From contig NZ_MTAW01000162.1 in the NCBI RefSeq assembly GCF_002154725.1, positions 1 through 64,000 on the forward strand: DNA of 64,000 bases, in the 5' to 3' direction. This document shows positions 43,945 to 52,537 of this stretch, one piece after another. Made by a program: the position numbers and the translations under genes. The DNA is from Nostoc sp. 106C (lineage in GTDB: Bacteria > Cyanobacteriota > Cyanobacteriia > Cyanobacteriales > Nostocaceae). The notes under the pieces were generated by a model. The model made no database searches and had not been told where the DNA came from. It saw only the letters and a program-made list of their open reading frames with translations. Within the stretch, counting starts at the first letter, position 1. Each line of letters opens with the position of its first letter.

Positions 43945-44625
43945 TTAAGGTTTCAGGCGTTTGGCATAGCAGCGTAATCCATTGAGTTCTGTAGTAATGG
44001 AATCTTCGATTTTGTCGCGTGCATTGTCTTCCACAGTTCCGCCTTGCAGTTGGAAAATTTCGTCGGCTTGCGTTTCCAGTAGCCAATCATTAAACTGTGT
44101 ACGACTCACGCGATCGCCTATTTCTCTCCTAATCCTGTAAATTGGCACTAGATGATTAAAGTTGTATTCATAGTTCAACTTGTCGTAGACTTCCAACGCC
44201 ACTGGCTTGAATTCTTCGTAAGATGCGATCGCATCTCTCGCACTCTTTCCATTAACTAATGCAGATGTACTAGTTACTGCCACATCTATTTGATTAATCC
44301 ACTTCACCAGCGCATTAGCCGTCCAAGTAGCAACAATCGTTCCTTCAAATTTAAAATCGCTATCCTTCAAACCCTCATCTAATACCTCTAAACCCTTGGG
44401 AGATGCCAAAGAGTATCCTTTTTTGGAGATTGCGATCGCACCCTGTTTCTGCAATTCCTCAAATATGCCCTGATAATCTGCTACCTTCTTGCCTTTGGGT
44501 ACAATTCTTTTAGTGACTAGTCCTTTTGTTACTTCTTGCTGCGTTCCTCCCAAATCCCACAAAGCTAAAAGTAGACAAGTTTTAGTTTGATTCGCCGCTT
44601 GTAAGTTATTCTTTTTTATACCCAT
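43945..44625 (-). CDS. Winged-helix-like protein, first gene of the ATPase/nuclease cassette
   Basis: A 226-residue protein not assigned to a named family. The first half looks like a winged-helix reader (TKTCLLLALWDLGGTQQEVT, GIFEELQKQGAIAISKKGYS). The second half is helical (ALVKWINQIDVAVTSTSALV, YNFNHLVPIYRIRREIGDRV). The start is preceded by an AT-rich stretch (ACTATAATAG near 44654). It probably regulates or recruits the AAA ATPase encoded next. No function is claimed. Confidence 0.65.
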   Translation of the reverse strand: MGIKKNNLQAANQTKTCLLLALWDLGGTQQEVTKGLVTKRIVPKGKKVADYQGIFEELQKQGAIAISKKGYSLASPKGLEVLDEGLKDSDFKFEGTIVATWTANALVKWINQIDVAVTSTSALVNGKSARDAIASYEEFKPVALEVYDKLNYEYNFNHLVPIYRIRREIGDRVSRTQFNDWLLETQADEIFQLQGGTVEDNARDKIEDSITTELNGLRCYAKRLKP

Positions 44626-44639
44626 TTTATGTAGCCTAT

Positions 44640-45125
44640 TTAACTTGCTCTCACTATAATAGTTTTATATTTTTTACATTGCCTACTGAGAAAGTATCGA
44701 AAACTTGCTTATAAATTCTGAATAATCTCTGCATTTATTCACTAAAAATAAGCACTAAATTTTAAGCAAGTATCTTTACTTAGTTCTAAAATAGACAAAT
44801 TACTGTGTTCGTAGAATTTTTATAGCTTCAAGGCACTAAATGCCAAAATCTCTGTGAGTTAAAGAATAGCGATCGCTACCCCCTGCTCAAAACAGAAGAA
44901 AACTACTTGGTAGATTCACAACATATTTCCTTCGGATGAATACAGTTCTTTCAAAGGCAGGATGGAATAGTTGCGAAACTGCATCACCATAACAGTGAAA
45001 CGCTTTACTTGTGCTGTTGTGAATGAGTGCCCAAGATTTTTTCAATGTCAGAAAAAACACACGCAATTCAGATTCTGTTTTTGCAACAGCACGGCTTTAG
45101 CAAATGCAGTTACTCAAGAAAAACG
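44640..45125. other. Gap between the ATPase cassette and the lipoprotein gene
   Basis: Mostly AT-rich; it holds the promoter of the minus-strand cassette at its left end and the leader of the lipoprotein gene at its right end. No extra gene seen. Confidence 0.5.
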
Positions 45126-45617
45126 ATGAACACAACATACGGAGAGCGTAAAATAGTTTCGCGTCTGCTGGCAATTTGTCTGTCAGCATTGCTAATAGTA
45201 CCAGTGCTGACTAGCTGCGGAGGTTCCCGAACTGCTAATGTACCACCACCAGTTGATGACAGTGTTGGTAGAACAGTGAGCGATCGCAACACCACAAACC
45301 AACCCCAAGCTAAAAAAGGATTGGGTACTGGACAGAAAGTAGCAATTTTGGCAGGAGCCGCAGCACTTTACTACCTCTACAACCAGCATAAGAATGCTCA
45401 ACAAGAAGGGCCCCAAGGCAAGTACTACCTTTCTAAAAACGGGCGTGTATACTACCGCGATGCTCAACACCGCGCTCATTGGGTAACTCCACCATCAGAA
45501 GGAATTCGAGTACCTGAATCCGAAGCGCAAAGATACCGCGACTATCAAGGCTTTAACGGGCGCGCTACAGGTCGAGATTTAAGTGGCATAACTGCAACTG
45601 AAGCTCCAGCACTTTAA
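45126..45617 (+). CDS. Putative lipoprotein
   Basis: A 163-residue exported protein from the ATG at 45126. The N-terminus (SRLLAICLSALLIVPVLTSC) is a lipoprotein signal with lipobox LTSC, followed by GGSRTANVPPP. A Gly/Lys-rich and Pro-rich spacer leads to a second hydrophobic stretch (KVAILAGAAALYYLYNQHKN) and a Tyr/Arg-rich tail (GKYYLSKNGRVYYRDAQHRA). An in-frame extension upstream to 45027 lacks a signal and is unlikely. The repeat-protein gene follows. Confidence 0.7.
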   Translation: MNTTYGERKIVSRLLAICLSALLIVPVLTSCGGSRTANVPPPVDDSVGRTVSDRNTTNQPQAKKGLGTGQKVAILAGAAALYYLYNQHKNAQQEGPQGKYYLSKNGRVYYRDAQHRAHWVTPPSEGIRVPESEAQRYRDYQGFNGRATGRDLSGITATEAPAL

Positions 45618-45709
45618 ATAAGTGAAACGTGTGTGTAAATCAAAGCGACTTCCCGAAGATAACGCCTGTCGCGCACGTGGAACCACGATATTCACAAAGG
45701 ACATAGATC

Positions 45710-46090
45710 ATGGTAGATGATTTTTTCCGCAAGGCGAAGGATTTGTTCTTAGGAAGGAACGACAATCAAGCTGAAGAAGAGGATTACCGCGATCGCCAGG
45801 TACGTCCAGCCAGCGAAGATCCATACGGTGACCCAGCCGACCAGAATGTTTACGGCAACGCCATCCCTGCCAGCCAAGATCCCTACGGCGACCCAGCTGA
45901 CTTTTACGGGAACGCCATCCCTGCCAGTCAAGACCCCTACGGTGACCCAGCCGACCAGAATGTTTACGGGAACGTCATTCCCGCTAGTCAAGATCCCTAC
46001 GGCGACCCAGCCGACCAAGGATTTGGCGATGTCCGCCCAGCTAGCGAAGATCCCTACGGCGATCCTGCTGATGAAGAATACCGCCGCTAA
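45710..46090 (+). CDS. Acidic protein with five 17-residue-type repeats
   Basis: A 126-residue protein. A short amphipathic N-terminus (MVDDFFRKAKDLFLGRN) is followed by five copies of PASxDPYGDPAD separated by NVYGNxI or FYGNAI, giving a period of about 14-17 residues (42-51 bases in DNA). Repeats are nearly identical in DNA, so copy number may vary by slippage. Function unknown; the composition suggests a disordered, possibly secreted or surface protein. The terminator at 46156-46184 follows. Confidence 0.75.
   Translation: MVDDFFRKAKDLFLGRNDNQAEEEDYRDRQVRPASEDPYGDPADQNVYGNAIPASQDPYGDPADFYGNAIPASQDPYGDPADQNVYGNVIPASQDPYGDPADQGFGDVRPASEDPYGDPADEEYRR
45811..46078 (+). repeat. In-gene tandem repeat encoding PASxDPYGDPAD
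   Basis: Five coding copies of GATCCCTACGGCGACCCAGC-like units with regular spacing. High DNA identity between copies 2, 3 and 4. Confidence 0.8.
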
Positions 46091-46155
46091 AGCAAACTAA
46101 GATTTTGATGCGTCGGTAATTTTCGATAAAAGAATAACTTGGCAGAATAGTAAAC

Positions 46156-46184
46156 AAGGCAGTAGTTTTAAATGCTACTGCCTT
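46156..46184 (+). terminator. Intrinsic terminator of the repeat-protein gene
   Basis: AAGGCAGTAG (46156-46165) and CTACTGCCTT (46175-46184) followed by TTACTTTTG. Strong hairpin with T-rich tail. Confidence 0.85.
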
Positions 46185-46199
46185 TTACTTTTGTTAACG

Positions 46200-46434
46200 T
46201 TCGACATATTTAAAGAAAACCTCTCCAAATCTCTGCCCGCAACGGGGAGAGGCTGAAAAAGCTTAGCTTTTTATGGTAATAAATTTTATTTTCTGCCCAA
46301 AATTAGAATTTGTCTGCCCCTCTCCGATGCGGAGAGGGGTTGGGGAGAGGTCAGTAAAACGTACTATAAATTACGCAAAACTAAGATAAACTACGCCTAA
46401 TTACTTAGAAGCAAGATTTTCCAGGGTCAATTTA
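46200..46434. repeat. CTCTCC / GGAGAGGGG dispersed repeat
   Basis: Contains CCCCTCTCC-GATGC-GGAGAGGGG (46317-46339) followed by TTGGGGAGAGG, a common hairpin element of these genomes; the CTCTCC... GGGGAGAGG part at 46220-46250 is a second, diverged copy. No gene seen. Confidence 0.65.
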
Positions 46435-47415
46435 TTAAACATTAACCGCAGCTAACATTTCCTGTGCTCGGTCAATATTCTGACGTACCGATTTAGCAGA
46501 ACTATGTAAAGCTGCTCTTTCTTCATCGGCGATATTTAATTCCAACACACTCTCAATCCCACCGCAACTCAACCGGCACGGAACGCCGATTACGACGTCC
46601 TTTAAACCGTACTCACCTTCAAGATAAGCTGCAACAGGCAATAAGCGCGATTGATTGAGCAAAATCGATTCCACCATCACGCTTACAGCAGAAGCCGGAG
46701 CAAAAAAAGCACTACCTGTATGCATCAATTCCACAATTTCTGCACCACCATTGCGAGTTCTCTCTACTAAACGGTCAATGGTGGCTGTATCTAACAATTC
46801 TGTAATCGGAATGCCGTTGACATGAGCATAACGAGGCAAGGGAACCATCAAATCGCCGTGACTACCCAGTACCATAGCTTTAACATCGGCGGGTAAAACC
46901 CCTAACTCTAAAGCAATGAAGGTTTCAAAGCGGGCTGAGTCTAAGACGCCAGCCATACCCATAACGCGATCGCGCGGTAACCCTGTTGCTTGCCAAGCTA
47001 AATAAGTCATCACATCCAAAGGATTGGTGACGACGATAAAAATAGCATTAGGCGAGTGAGCGATCGCATTTTTGGCTGCTTCCACTACAATCTTGGCATT
47101 GGTTTTGAGTAAATCATCTCTACTCATACCTGGTTTGCGGGGAATCCCTGCGGTAATCACCACGATTTCCGAACCAGATGTATCAACATAGTCGTTAGTG
47201 CCGATAATTTGGCGATTATGTATTTCAATTCCCCTAGCCTCCATTAAATCTAGTGCTAATCCTTGAGGCATTCCTGGGACGATATCTAATAACACTACAT
47301 CTGCTAGGTTTTTCTCCGCAATTCGTTGAGCTAGGGTACTACCAACTCTACCTGCACCAATAACAGTGACACGGGGTAAGTGGCACAGAGCCGGAGATTC
47401 AGGATAAGAAGACAT
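46435..47415 (-). CDS. mdh: Malate dehydrogenase
   Basis: NAD-dependent malate/oxaloacetate dehydrogenase of the LDH-like (MDH type 3) class. 326 residues with a Rossmann start RVTVIGAGRVGSTLAQRIAE, the substrate Arg motif TAGIPRKPGMSRDDLL, VTNPLDVMTYLAW, VMGMAGVLDSARF, and the active-site His in MVLGSHGDLMVPL. LDH/MDH discrimination (Arg at the loop) points to malate. The ATG at 47415 matches the family start. ndhO lies upstream on the same strand. Confidence 0.95.
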   Translation of the reverse strand: MSSYPESPALCHLPRVTVIGAGRVGSTLAQRIAEKNLADVVLLDIVPGMPQGLALDLMEARGIEIHNRQIIGTNDYVDTSGSEIVVITAGIPRKPGMSRDDLLKTNAKIVVEAAKNAIAHSPNAIFIVVTNPLDVMTYLAWQATGLPRDRVMGMAGVLDSARFETFIALELGVLPADVKAMVLGSHGDLMVPLPRYAHVNGIPITELLDTATIDRLVERTRNGGAEIVELMHTGSAFFAPASAVSVMVESILLNQSRLLPVAAYLEGEYGLKDVVIGVPCRLSCGGIESVLELNIADEERAALHSSAKSVRQNIDRAQEMLAAVNV

Positions 47416-47456
47416 ATATAGGGGTACGACTAATAAGCCGGAGATAATATTTCATT

Positions 47457-47515
47457 GCCTACCTGACCCGGTAGGCTGGGTTTCTTGAACCTCAGACTAC
47501 ATTTAAGTCTGAGGC
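47457..47515 (-). terminator. Two hairpins behind ndhO
   Basis: CCTCAGACT / AGTCTGAGG (47490-47513) and GCCTACC / GGTAGGC (47457-47476) lie between ndhO and mdh. They can terminate the ndhO transcript, although only a weak T stretch follows. Confidence 0.45.
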
Positions 47516-47521
47516 TTTGAA

Positions 47522-47737
47522 TTATTTAAATTCTTCTAGTTGATCTAGACGCAGCCAAAAGTTAGGTGTTGGTACTTTGCCAAACTTCACCTGGGCGTAA
47601 TCACCTTTGATATCAACAATTTCGCCTTTGCTGTCAAATATGTAGCCAGGAAAGCGAGTATCACTGGCTTTTGCTTCCACGCTGTTTTCCAACTTCTCGC
47701 GGACAGCGCGAACAATATCACCTCTTTTGATTGGCAT
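47522..47737 (-). CDS. ndhO: NDH-1 subunit NdhO
   Basis: A 71-residue peripheral subunit of the cyanobacterial NAD(P)H dehydrogenase-like complex (NDH-1), which carries out respiration and cyclic electron flow. Sequence features: [40 protein letters not shown] and [20 protein letters not shown], all hallmarks of NdhO. Start is the ATG. On the same strand as psaE and mutM. Confidence 0.95.
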   Translation of the reverse strand: MPIKRGDIVRAVREKLENSVEAKASDTRFPGYIFDSKGEIVDIKGDYAQVKFGKVPTPNFWLRLDQLEEFK

Positions 47738-47848
47738 GAGTTTCCCTCTCTATTTTGCAGATCCTTTTATACAGGATCTTAGCTCGCGCCAATACATAAA
47801 GGGACTAAAGCTAACATTGGTATATTTTTGTGTTAAAACTTAACTCAA

Positions 47849-48835
47849 CTAATGTTGGCATTCAGGGCAAAAGTGGCTGGAACGCCCCGCTAACCTAGTA
47901 CGCTGTATCAAATTACCACAAACTCGACAGGGTTCTCCAGTGCGATTGTATACTAAGGCTACACCGCCATAGTTTCCATTGATGCCCTTGACATTGAGGA
48001 AATTACTAAAAGTTGTACCACCAGCCTCAATACTCGCTTCTAATACTTGAATAATGGCAGCTCGTAAATCCTTGATTTGCTCTCGCTGCAAATCTATACA
48101 TAGGGTTTCTGGTAAAACTCCACTCTTAAAAAGTGCTTCATCAGCATAGATGTTACCTAATCCTGCCACTACTGATTGATCTAGTAAAGCAGTCTTGATT
48201 GGACGGCGACGATTTTGCAGCTTTTGCGCCAAATACTCAACTGTGAATTCTGGTGAAAACGGATCTACTGCGAGTTTTGCTAAACCAGTAATCACACTTT
48301 CGACAGGAACATTTGGGGGAACCCACCACATTTGACCGAAGGTACGCTGATCAACAAAGCGCAATTCTTGTTGATCCCCAAAGAATAATCTGACTCTGGT
48401 GTGCTTATGTAGTGGTTCATCTCGATGCAGCCACAGTAGTTGACCTGTCATTCGCAAATGTACTCCCAGGTAGCCAGGAGAGGGGGACACAGAGACGGAG
48501 AGACGCGGGGAAGCAGTGACATTTCCACTCCCCGCTTCCCCCTCCGGGTTCGCAGTTCCTTCAACGGAGGGAACCTCCGCAAGGGACTGCGCACCGCGTC
48601 CCCCTGTCTGTGTGTCTTCTTCTTTGGCGGATGGAGATAATTCAGCGAGGAGATACTTACCACGACGATACCAAGTGGCGATGGCATTTCCTTTAATACT
48701 ATGAATAAACTCCCCAACAGAAAACGGGTAGGCAATGGTGCGATCAAGCAACACATCTCCACCCGTAATTTCTTGATTGAGGGTCAACTGATTTAGACCC
48801 CTCCGGACTGTTTCGACTTCAGGCAGTTCAGGCAT
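47849..48835 (-). CDS. mutM: Formamidopyrimidine-DNA glycosylase MutM with in-frame insertion
   Basis: Base-excision repair enzyme removing 8-oxoguanine and ring-opened purines. N-terminal catalytic Pro-Glu (PELPEVETVRRGL), the H2TH region (ALLDQSVVAGLGNIYADE) and the C-terminal zinc finger (CRVCGN, CPEC) are intact. The usual length is about 280; this one has 328 because about 50 residues (69-119, starting SPSAKEEDTQ and ending SVSVSPSPG) interrupt the segment between KYLLAEL and YLGVHLRMTG. The insertion has the composition and palindromes of intergenic repeats (48481-48631). The loop lies between two strands of the N-terminal domain, so activity may persist. Confidence 0.94.
   Translation of the reverse strand: MPELPEVETVRRGLNQLTLNQEITGGDVLLDRTIAYPFSVGEFIHSIKGNAIATWYRRGKYLLAELSPSAKEEDTQTGGRGAQSLAEVPSVEGTANPEGEAGSGNVTASPRLSVSVSPSPGYLGVHLRMTGQLLWLHRDEPLHKHTRVRLFFGDQQELRFVDQRTFGQMWWVPPNVPVESVITGLAKLAVDPFSPEFTVEYLAQKLQNRRRPIKTALLDQSVVAGLGNIYADEALFKSGVLPETLCIDLQREQIKDLRAAIIQVLEASIEAGGTTFSNFLNVKGINGNYGGVALVYNRTGEPCRVCGNLIQRTRLAGRSSHFCPECQH
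48481..48631. repeat. Palindromic repeat inserted in frame in mutM
   Basis: About 150 bases of GC-rich sequence with GGGGGACACAGAGACGGAG-like words, a CGGAGG-GAA-CCTCCG hairpin and outer arms GCAGTTCCTT / AAGGGACTGC. Similar words occur in the dispersed intergenic elements. The length is a multiple of three and has no stop in the mutM frame. Confidence 0.75.
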
Positions 48836-48982
48836 TCAAGCTGATTAAGCAATTTGCTATTTAGGAATAGAGGATTAGAGCGTTGGAGGTAATGAATCAC
48901 CGCCAAAGTTCCGATGGTTGGCTTGTAACCATAGAACACCTCTCTATCATCCCATTAAAAAATCCCTTTATAGCTCAATTGC

Positions 48983-49195
48983 TTACTTTTTCGCTTTCGC
49001 TGCTGGAGCTGCAATCTCTAATAATTCGTCTGGGGCATAGTTATTAGTGTTAATGCCTGAGTAATTTACATTATCAAACCGGACGATCACTGAATACTTG
49101 ATACCGCTTTGGTCAATAGACGCCACGGTTCCTACATCTTGATACCAGTAGGATTCCGGGCGGAGAATACGTACTTTAGAACCACGTTGAACCAT
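48983..49195 (-). CDS. psaE: Photosystem I subunit IV PsaE
   Basis: A 70-residue stromal-side subunit of photosystem I that helps dock ferredoxin and supports cyclic electron flow. SH3-like fold: [40 protein letters not shown] and [20 protein letters not shown]. The short Ala/Lys tail is a usual ending. Monocistronic or lead gene of the mutM-ndhO-mdh series (148 bases to mutM). Confidence 0.97.
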   Translation of the reverse strand: MVQRGSKVRILRPESYWYQDVGTVASIDQSGIKYSVIVRFDNVNYSGINTNNYAPDELLEIAAPAAKAKK

Positions 49196-49492
49196 GAGTT
49201 TTTTCCCTTTTAGTTATCAATCGCCAATATATACGGCTAATTGATTTCACTCTACAACCTGAAGGACGCAGCCAGAGGCTTTGTTAAGTTATTTTTCTAG
49301 TTGAGGAACTTGTCAGTTATCAGTTGTGAGTTACCTACTCTATCCCTGGATCTTTCCCATTTCTATGATCCCCATCTACCGCACTTACCGAGCTTCCATC
49401 TCTTCAACTAAAAAAGGTGTGTAACCCTGCTTGACAAAAATCTGACGATGAATTAATTTCATGTCGTTCGCAGATAACACTTCAGGAAACCC
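49196..49492. other. psaE upstream region
   Basis: About 300 bases. It should contain the psaE promoter and leader. A CAGTTATCAGTTGTGAGTT repeat lies at about 49314-49332. No gene seen. Confidence 0.5.
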
Positions 49493-50077
49493 TCATACTT
49501 TATTAAGTACAAAAACACTACCTTCGTTACCTCTACCGATCCGTAGATCGGTATCTAAATAAGTGATATCCAACCATCCTTGTTGTCTATCACTGTTAAT
49601 CGCAGTATCAATTGCTGTTAATTTTTCACCAGCTTCAATTTGTTGGATCAAATTTTCTGGAGAATTGTAACCTAATAACCGTTGCCAACCGATGATACTT
49701 CGATTAAATTTGACTTGGACACGACGACCTGAGACTGGCTCAAATTTGGCAGCAACACTGACCAATCCTTCTAAATAAGGTAAGCCATATATTTCGGCTA
49801 TATTGTAAACGCTAGAATTCTCTACGCGAATATACTGATAAATTTGTCCGAGCTTGCAAAAAGGTAATCGATCCAGATTTAATAGTGCTTTGCTTGTGGT
49901 ATATATTAATCGCCAATTACCATTAAGCAAATTAGGAGCCTCTACAGGACGTGGTGTGGGATTAAGGTCTTCTAAAGTGGCGATCGCTGCTAATATAGCT
50001 TGTTTGTGTGGCTCACTAGCCAGTAAACCGCGATTAGTACCTGCGATCGCATCTAAGACAGCCGTTTTTCCAATCAT
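49493..50077 (-). CDS. PAP/fibrillin family protein
   Basis: A 194-residue plastoglobulin (plastid-lipid-associated protein/fibrillin) family member, lipid-binding in thylakoids. Features: NLLNGNWRLIYTTSKALLNL, RVENSSVYNIAEIYGLP and the C-terminal WLDITYLDTDLRIGRGNEGS with the conserved VFVLNK end. A lipocalin-like beta-barrel is expected. Likely role: membrane lipid or carotenoid balance under stress (family knowledge). Confidence 0.92.
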   Translation of the reverse strand: MIGKTAVLDAIAGTNRGLLASEPHKQAILAAIATLEDLNPTPRPVEAPNLLNGNWRLIYTTSKALLNLDRLPFCKLGQIYQYIRVENSSVYNIAEIYGLPYLEGLVSVAAKFEPVSGRRVQVKFNRSIIGWQRLLGYNSPENLIQQIEAGEKLTAIDTAINSDRQQGWLDITYLDTDLRIGRGNEGSVFVLNKV

Positions 50078-50298
50078 CGCCTATCACCTCAAAAATCATC
50101 AGGATGAAATCAGCATCAAACATATATAAATATCAAATGTATAGAGTCTAACTAGATCGTTAATAATGTCCTGTCATCTGTCATAAGGTAATTAAATAAA
50201 TGTCTTTTGTCAGATTGCGGATTGTTCAACTATTGAGTTGAATTAATAACTAAATTAACTCATATCCAGTGATAGACTCTTATTGTCTAGTTACTTGA

Positions 50299-50559
50299 AT
50301 GTTCTCGTTTCTTGGCGATATGTTGAATTCACCATTACGTGAAGAACCCCGCAACCAGCGAGCTGCTGTTATTCCTTTAAAACAAGAGACTTCTCTTTTA
50401 GATTGGTTACAAATCAGCGGTAGGATTATAGCGCGTGACGTTCACGAACCTGAGTTTCTGGAAGATGAAGAAGAAATATCAGAGTTTCTGGGTGGAGAAG
50501 ATGGTATCGGTGATTATGATCTTGATGACGACGACGATATAGTTATTGCCGAAGATTAG
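50299..50559 (+). CDS. DUF3134 family protein
   Basis: An 86-residue, strongly acidic cyanobacterial protein. The conserved part LNSPLREEPRNQRAAVIPLK and SLLDWLQISGRIIARDVHEP identifies DUF3134; the tail is a run of Asp and Glu. Function unknown. mraY follows 78 bases later on the same strand. Confidence 0.85.
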   Translation: MFSFLGDMLNSPLREEPRNQRAAVIPLKQETSLLDWLQISGRIIARDVHEPEFLEDEEEISEFLGGEDGIGDYDLDDDDDIVIAED

Positions 50560-50637
50560 CCTGTTACGGCTGGAACTTTGTGGCAGCTATCGTCACTATT
50601 GTTCAGTTTTGTAAGTGTGGAGTGAAGGGAAATTTCC

Positions 50638-51735
50638 GTGGACGCTAAATTATCTCCTGACCAAGGATTAAACTTTTCTGGAATCGGTATCGCTTCGTGT
50701 TTGGCTATAGGGCTAGGCGGGGCAGCATTGATTTTGGATTCGATGAGTAATAGGTTGCCTTGGCAGGGTATGTCTTTAACCCTGCCACTATTGTTATCTG
50801 CGCTGTGTTCAGCGGCCTTAGGCTTCTGGGTGATCCCGCTGCTACAGGCACTCAAAACTGGACAAATAATCCGTGAAGATGGCCCCCAAGCTCATCTGAA
50901 AAAAGCAGGTACGCCGACAATGGGCGGGATATTTTTTGTTCCCGTAGCTGTGATACTTGCCTGCATATTGTCTAATTTTGCAAAAGAAGTGGTTGCGGTT
51001 TCCGCATTGACACTCAGTTATGGATTTATTGGCTGGTTAGACGATTGGCAAATTCTTCGTCGTAAGTCAAATAAGGGTATATCCCCCCGCACAAAACTAA
51101 CTTTGCAGGTCGGTTTTGCAGCAGTATTTTGTCTGTGGCTGATGTTTAATCAACCTACAGGAATTACAAATATTGCTTTACCCTTAATAGGCGCTTCAAT
51201 TCCCCTAGGGTTTGTTTTCTGGCCTTTGGCTGGCTTTGCTCTAGTTGCAGAGAGTAATGCTACCAATCTGACTGATGGCATTGACGGCTTGGCAGGTGGA
51301 ACCGTAGCGATCGCTCTTTTGGCTCTTGGTGCTGTAGTTGCACCCACCTCACCTGGATTGATGATTTTCTGTGCTGCGTTAAGTGGCGGTTGTTTAGGTT
51401 TCTTAGCCCACAATCGGAACCCAGCTCGTGTTTTCATGGGAGACACTGGTTCCTTGGCTCTGGGTGGCGCTTTAGCTGCTGTAGCACTGCTAACCAACAG
51501 TTTAGTCATGCTGTTCATTCTCAGCGGCATCTTCTTCGTAGAAACTCTTTCTGTGATGGCACAAGTAAGTTATTACAAAGCCACTAAAGGTCCCGACGGT
51601 AAAGGTAAACGCCTGTTGAAAATGGCACCACTACATCATCATTTGGAACTTACTGGTTGGTCAGAATTACAAGTGGTTTCCGTGTTTTATATAATCGCCG
51701 CGATTTTGGCAACCATTTGCATGGCAATCCGTTAA
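50638..51735 (+). CDS. mraY: Phospho-N-acetylmuramoyl-pentapeptide transferase MraY
   Basis: Integral membrane enzyme forming lipid I from UDP-MurNAc-pentapeptide and undecaprenyl phosphate in peptidoglycan synthesis. 365 residues, about ten membrane helices. Motifs: DGPQAHLKKAGTPTMGG, GWLDDWQILRRKSNKG (catalytic DD), NLTDGIDGLAGG and MAPLHHHLELTGWSE. Start is a GTG, with GTGAAGGGAAATTTCC upstream. A terminator follows at 51790-51817. Confidence 0.96.
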   Translation: MDAKLSPDQGLNFSGIGIASCLAIGLGGAALILDSMSNRLPWQGMSLTLPLLLSALCSAALGFWVIPLLQALKTGQIIREDGPQAHLKKAGTPTMGGIFFVPVAVILACILSNFAKEVVAVSALTLSYGFIGWLDDWQILRRKSNKGISPRTKLTLQVGFAAVFCLWLMFNQPTGITNIALPLIGASIPLGFVFWPLAGFALVAESNATNLTDGIDGLAGGTVAIALLALGAVVAPTSPGLMIFCAALSGGCLGFLAHNRNPARVFMGDTGSLALGGALAAVALLTNSLVMLFILSGIFFVETLSVMAQVSYYKATKGPDGKGKRLLKMAPLHHHLELTGWSELQVVSVFYIIAAILATICMAIR

Positions 51736-51789
51736 TTTTCTACGATTTGAAAAAAAGCATTTTGAATAAATAGTAAATTCTTAATCACC

Positions 51790-51817
51790 AACCCCCACTA
51801 ATTTGGGGGTTATTTTT
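51790..51817 (+). terminator. Intrinsic terminator of mraY
   Basis: AACCCCCA (51790-51797) / TGGGGGTT (51804-51811) then ATTTTTATG. Confidence 0.8.
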
Positions 51818-51859
51818 ATGGTTATAAAACAATACGGTGATGAATGCAAAATTGTCAGA

Positions 51860-52363
51860 TCATTTACGCATTTGACTAACCAAATGAACCAGTTCCGGCA
51901 AAATTAGTTTTTCCATTCCCAGTTGCACAGCATTACTAGAACCAGGAAGAGAAAAGATTAATTTGTTTTGATAAACACCAGCAACAGCACGGGAGGCGAT
52001 CGCCCGCGAACCAATTTCTTGATAACTTAAAAAACGAAACAATTCTCCAAATCCTGGCAAGGTTTTCTCTAGCAATTTTTCAATTGCGTCGTAGGTAGTA
52101 TCTCTGGGTGCAATCCCTGTGCCACCATTGAAAATCACAACATCCAGACTTGTAGTTTCACTCAACATTTTTATTTGTTCTTGAATCTGCGCTGGTTCGT
52201 CTTTGATAATTTTGTGAGCTAATACAGCATGATTGGCAGTTAAAAGTAATTCCTTAATTAGCTGACCACTTTTGTCTGTTTCTAGAGAACGTGTATCGCT
52301 AACGGTAACAACAGCACAATTTACCGTTATTCTCAGCGAGTCTGGGTGAGGTTGTTGCGTCAT
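51860..52363 (-). CDS. moaB: Molybdenum cofactor biosynthesis protein MoaB/Mog type
   Basis: A 167-residue MogA/MoaB-fold protein that adenylylates molybdopterin before molybdenum insertion. Seen: NCAVVTVSDTRSLETDKSGQ, DVVIFNGGTGIAPRDTTYDA and IFSLPGSSNAVQLGMEKLIL (GGTG and PGS motifs). I start at the ATG at 52363; a GTG five codons upstream is possible. Its promoter region is full of tandem heptamers and a GC-rich repeat. Confidence 0.92.
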   Translation of the reverse strand: MTQQPHPDSLRITVNCAVVTVSDTRSLETDKSGQLIKELLLTANHAVLAHKIIKDEPAQIQEQIKMLSETTSLDVVIFNGGTGIAPRDTTYDAIEKLLEKTLPGFGELFRFLSYQEIGSRAIASRAVAGVYQNKLIFSLPGSSNAVQLGMEKLILPELVHLVSQMRK

Positions 52364-52388
52364 AGGTAAGTTCTTCACACAGAGTTAT

Positions 52389-52427
52389 TAGTCCTTAGTC
52401 TTTAGCTAATGACTAATGACTAATGAC
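52389..52427. repeat. Short tandem repeat, AATGACT heptamers
   Basis: TAGTCCTTAGTCTTTAGCTA followed by three tandem AATGACT units, directly upstream of the moaB start. Confidence 0.75.
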
Positions 52428-52530
52428 CCTTCGGGTTCGCTAGTTGCTTATGAGGGAAACAACGCCACTTGCAACAAGAGCGGCTCGCCGCCCAACGCAG
52501 TGGCTCCCCAAGACCGCACTAGCTCACTAA
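52425..52530. repeat. GC-rich dispersed repeat between psb28 and moaB
   Basis: Contains CCCTTCGGGTTCGCTAGTTG, GAGCGGCTCGCCGCCCAACG and CAGTGGCTCCCCAAGACCGC, words also found near 20285-20440 and 59795-60020. Confidence 0.6.
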
Positions 52531-52537
52531 TGACACT

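Noticed and set aside
45749-46018. 89-codon antisense frame over the repeat-protein gene
   Set aside because: It exists only because the 17-residue-type repeat leaves the complementary frame open; low complexity, no start context.
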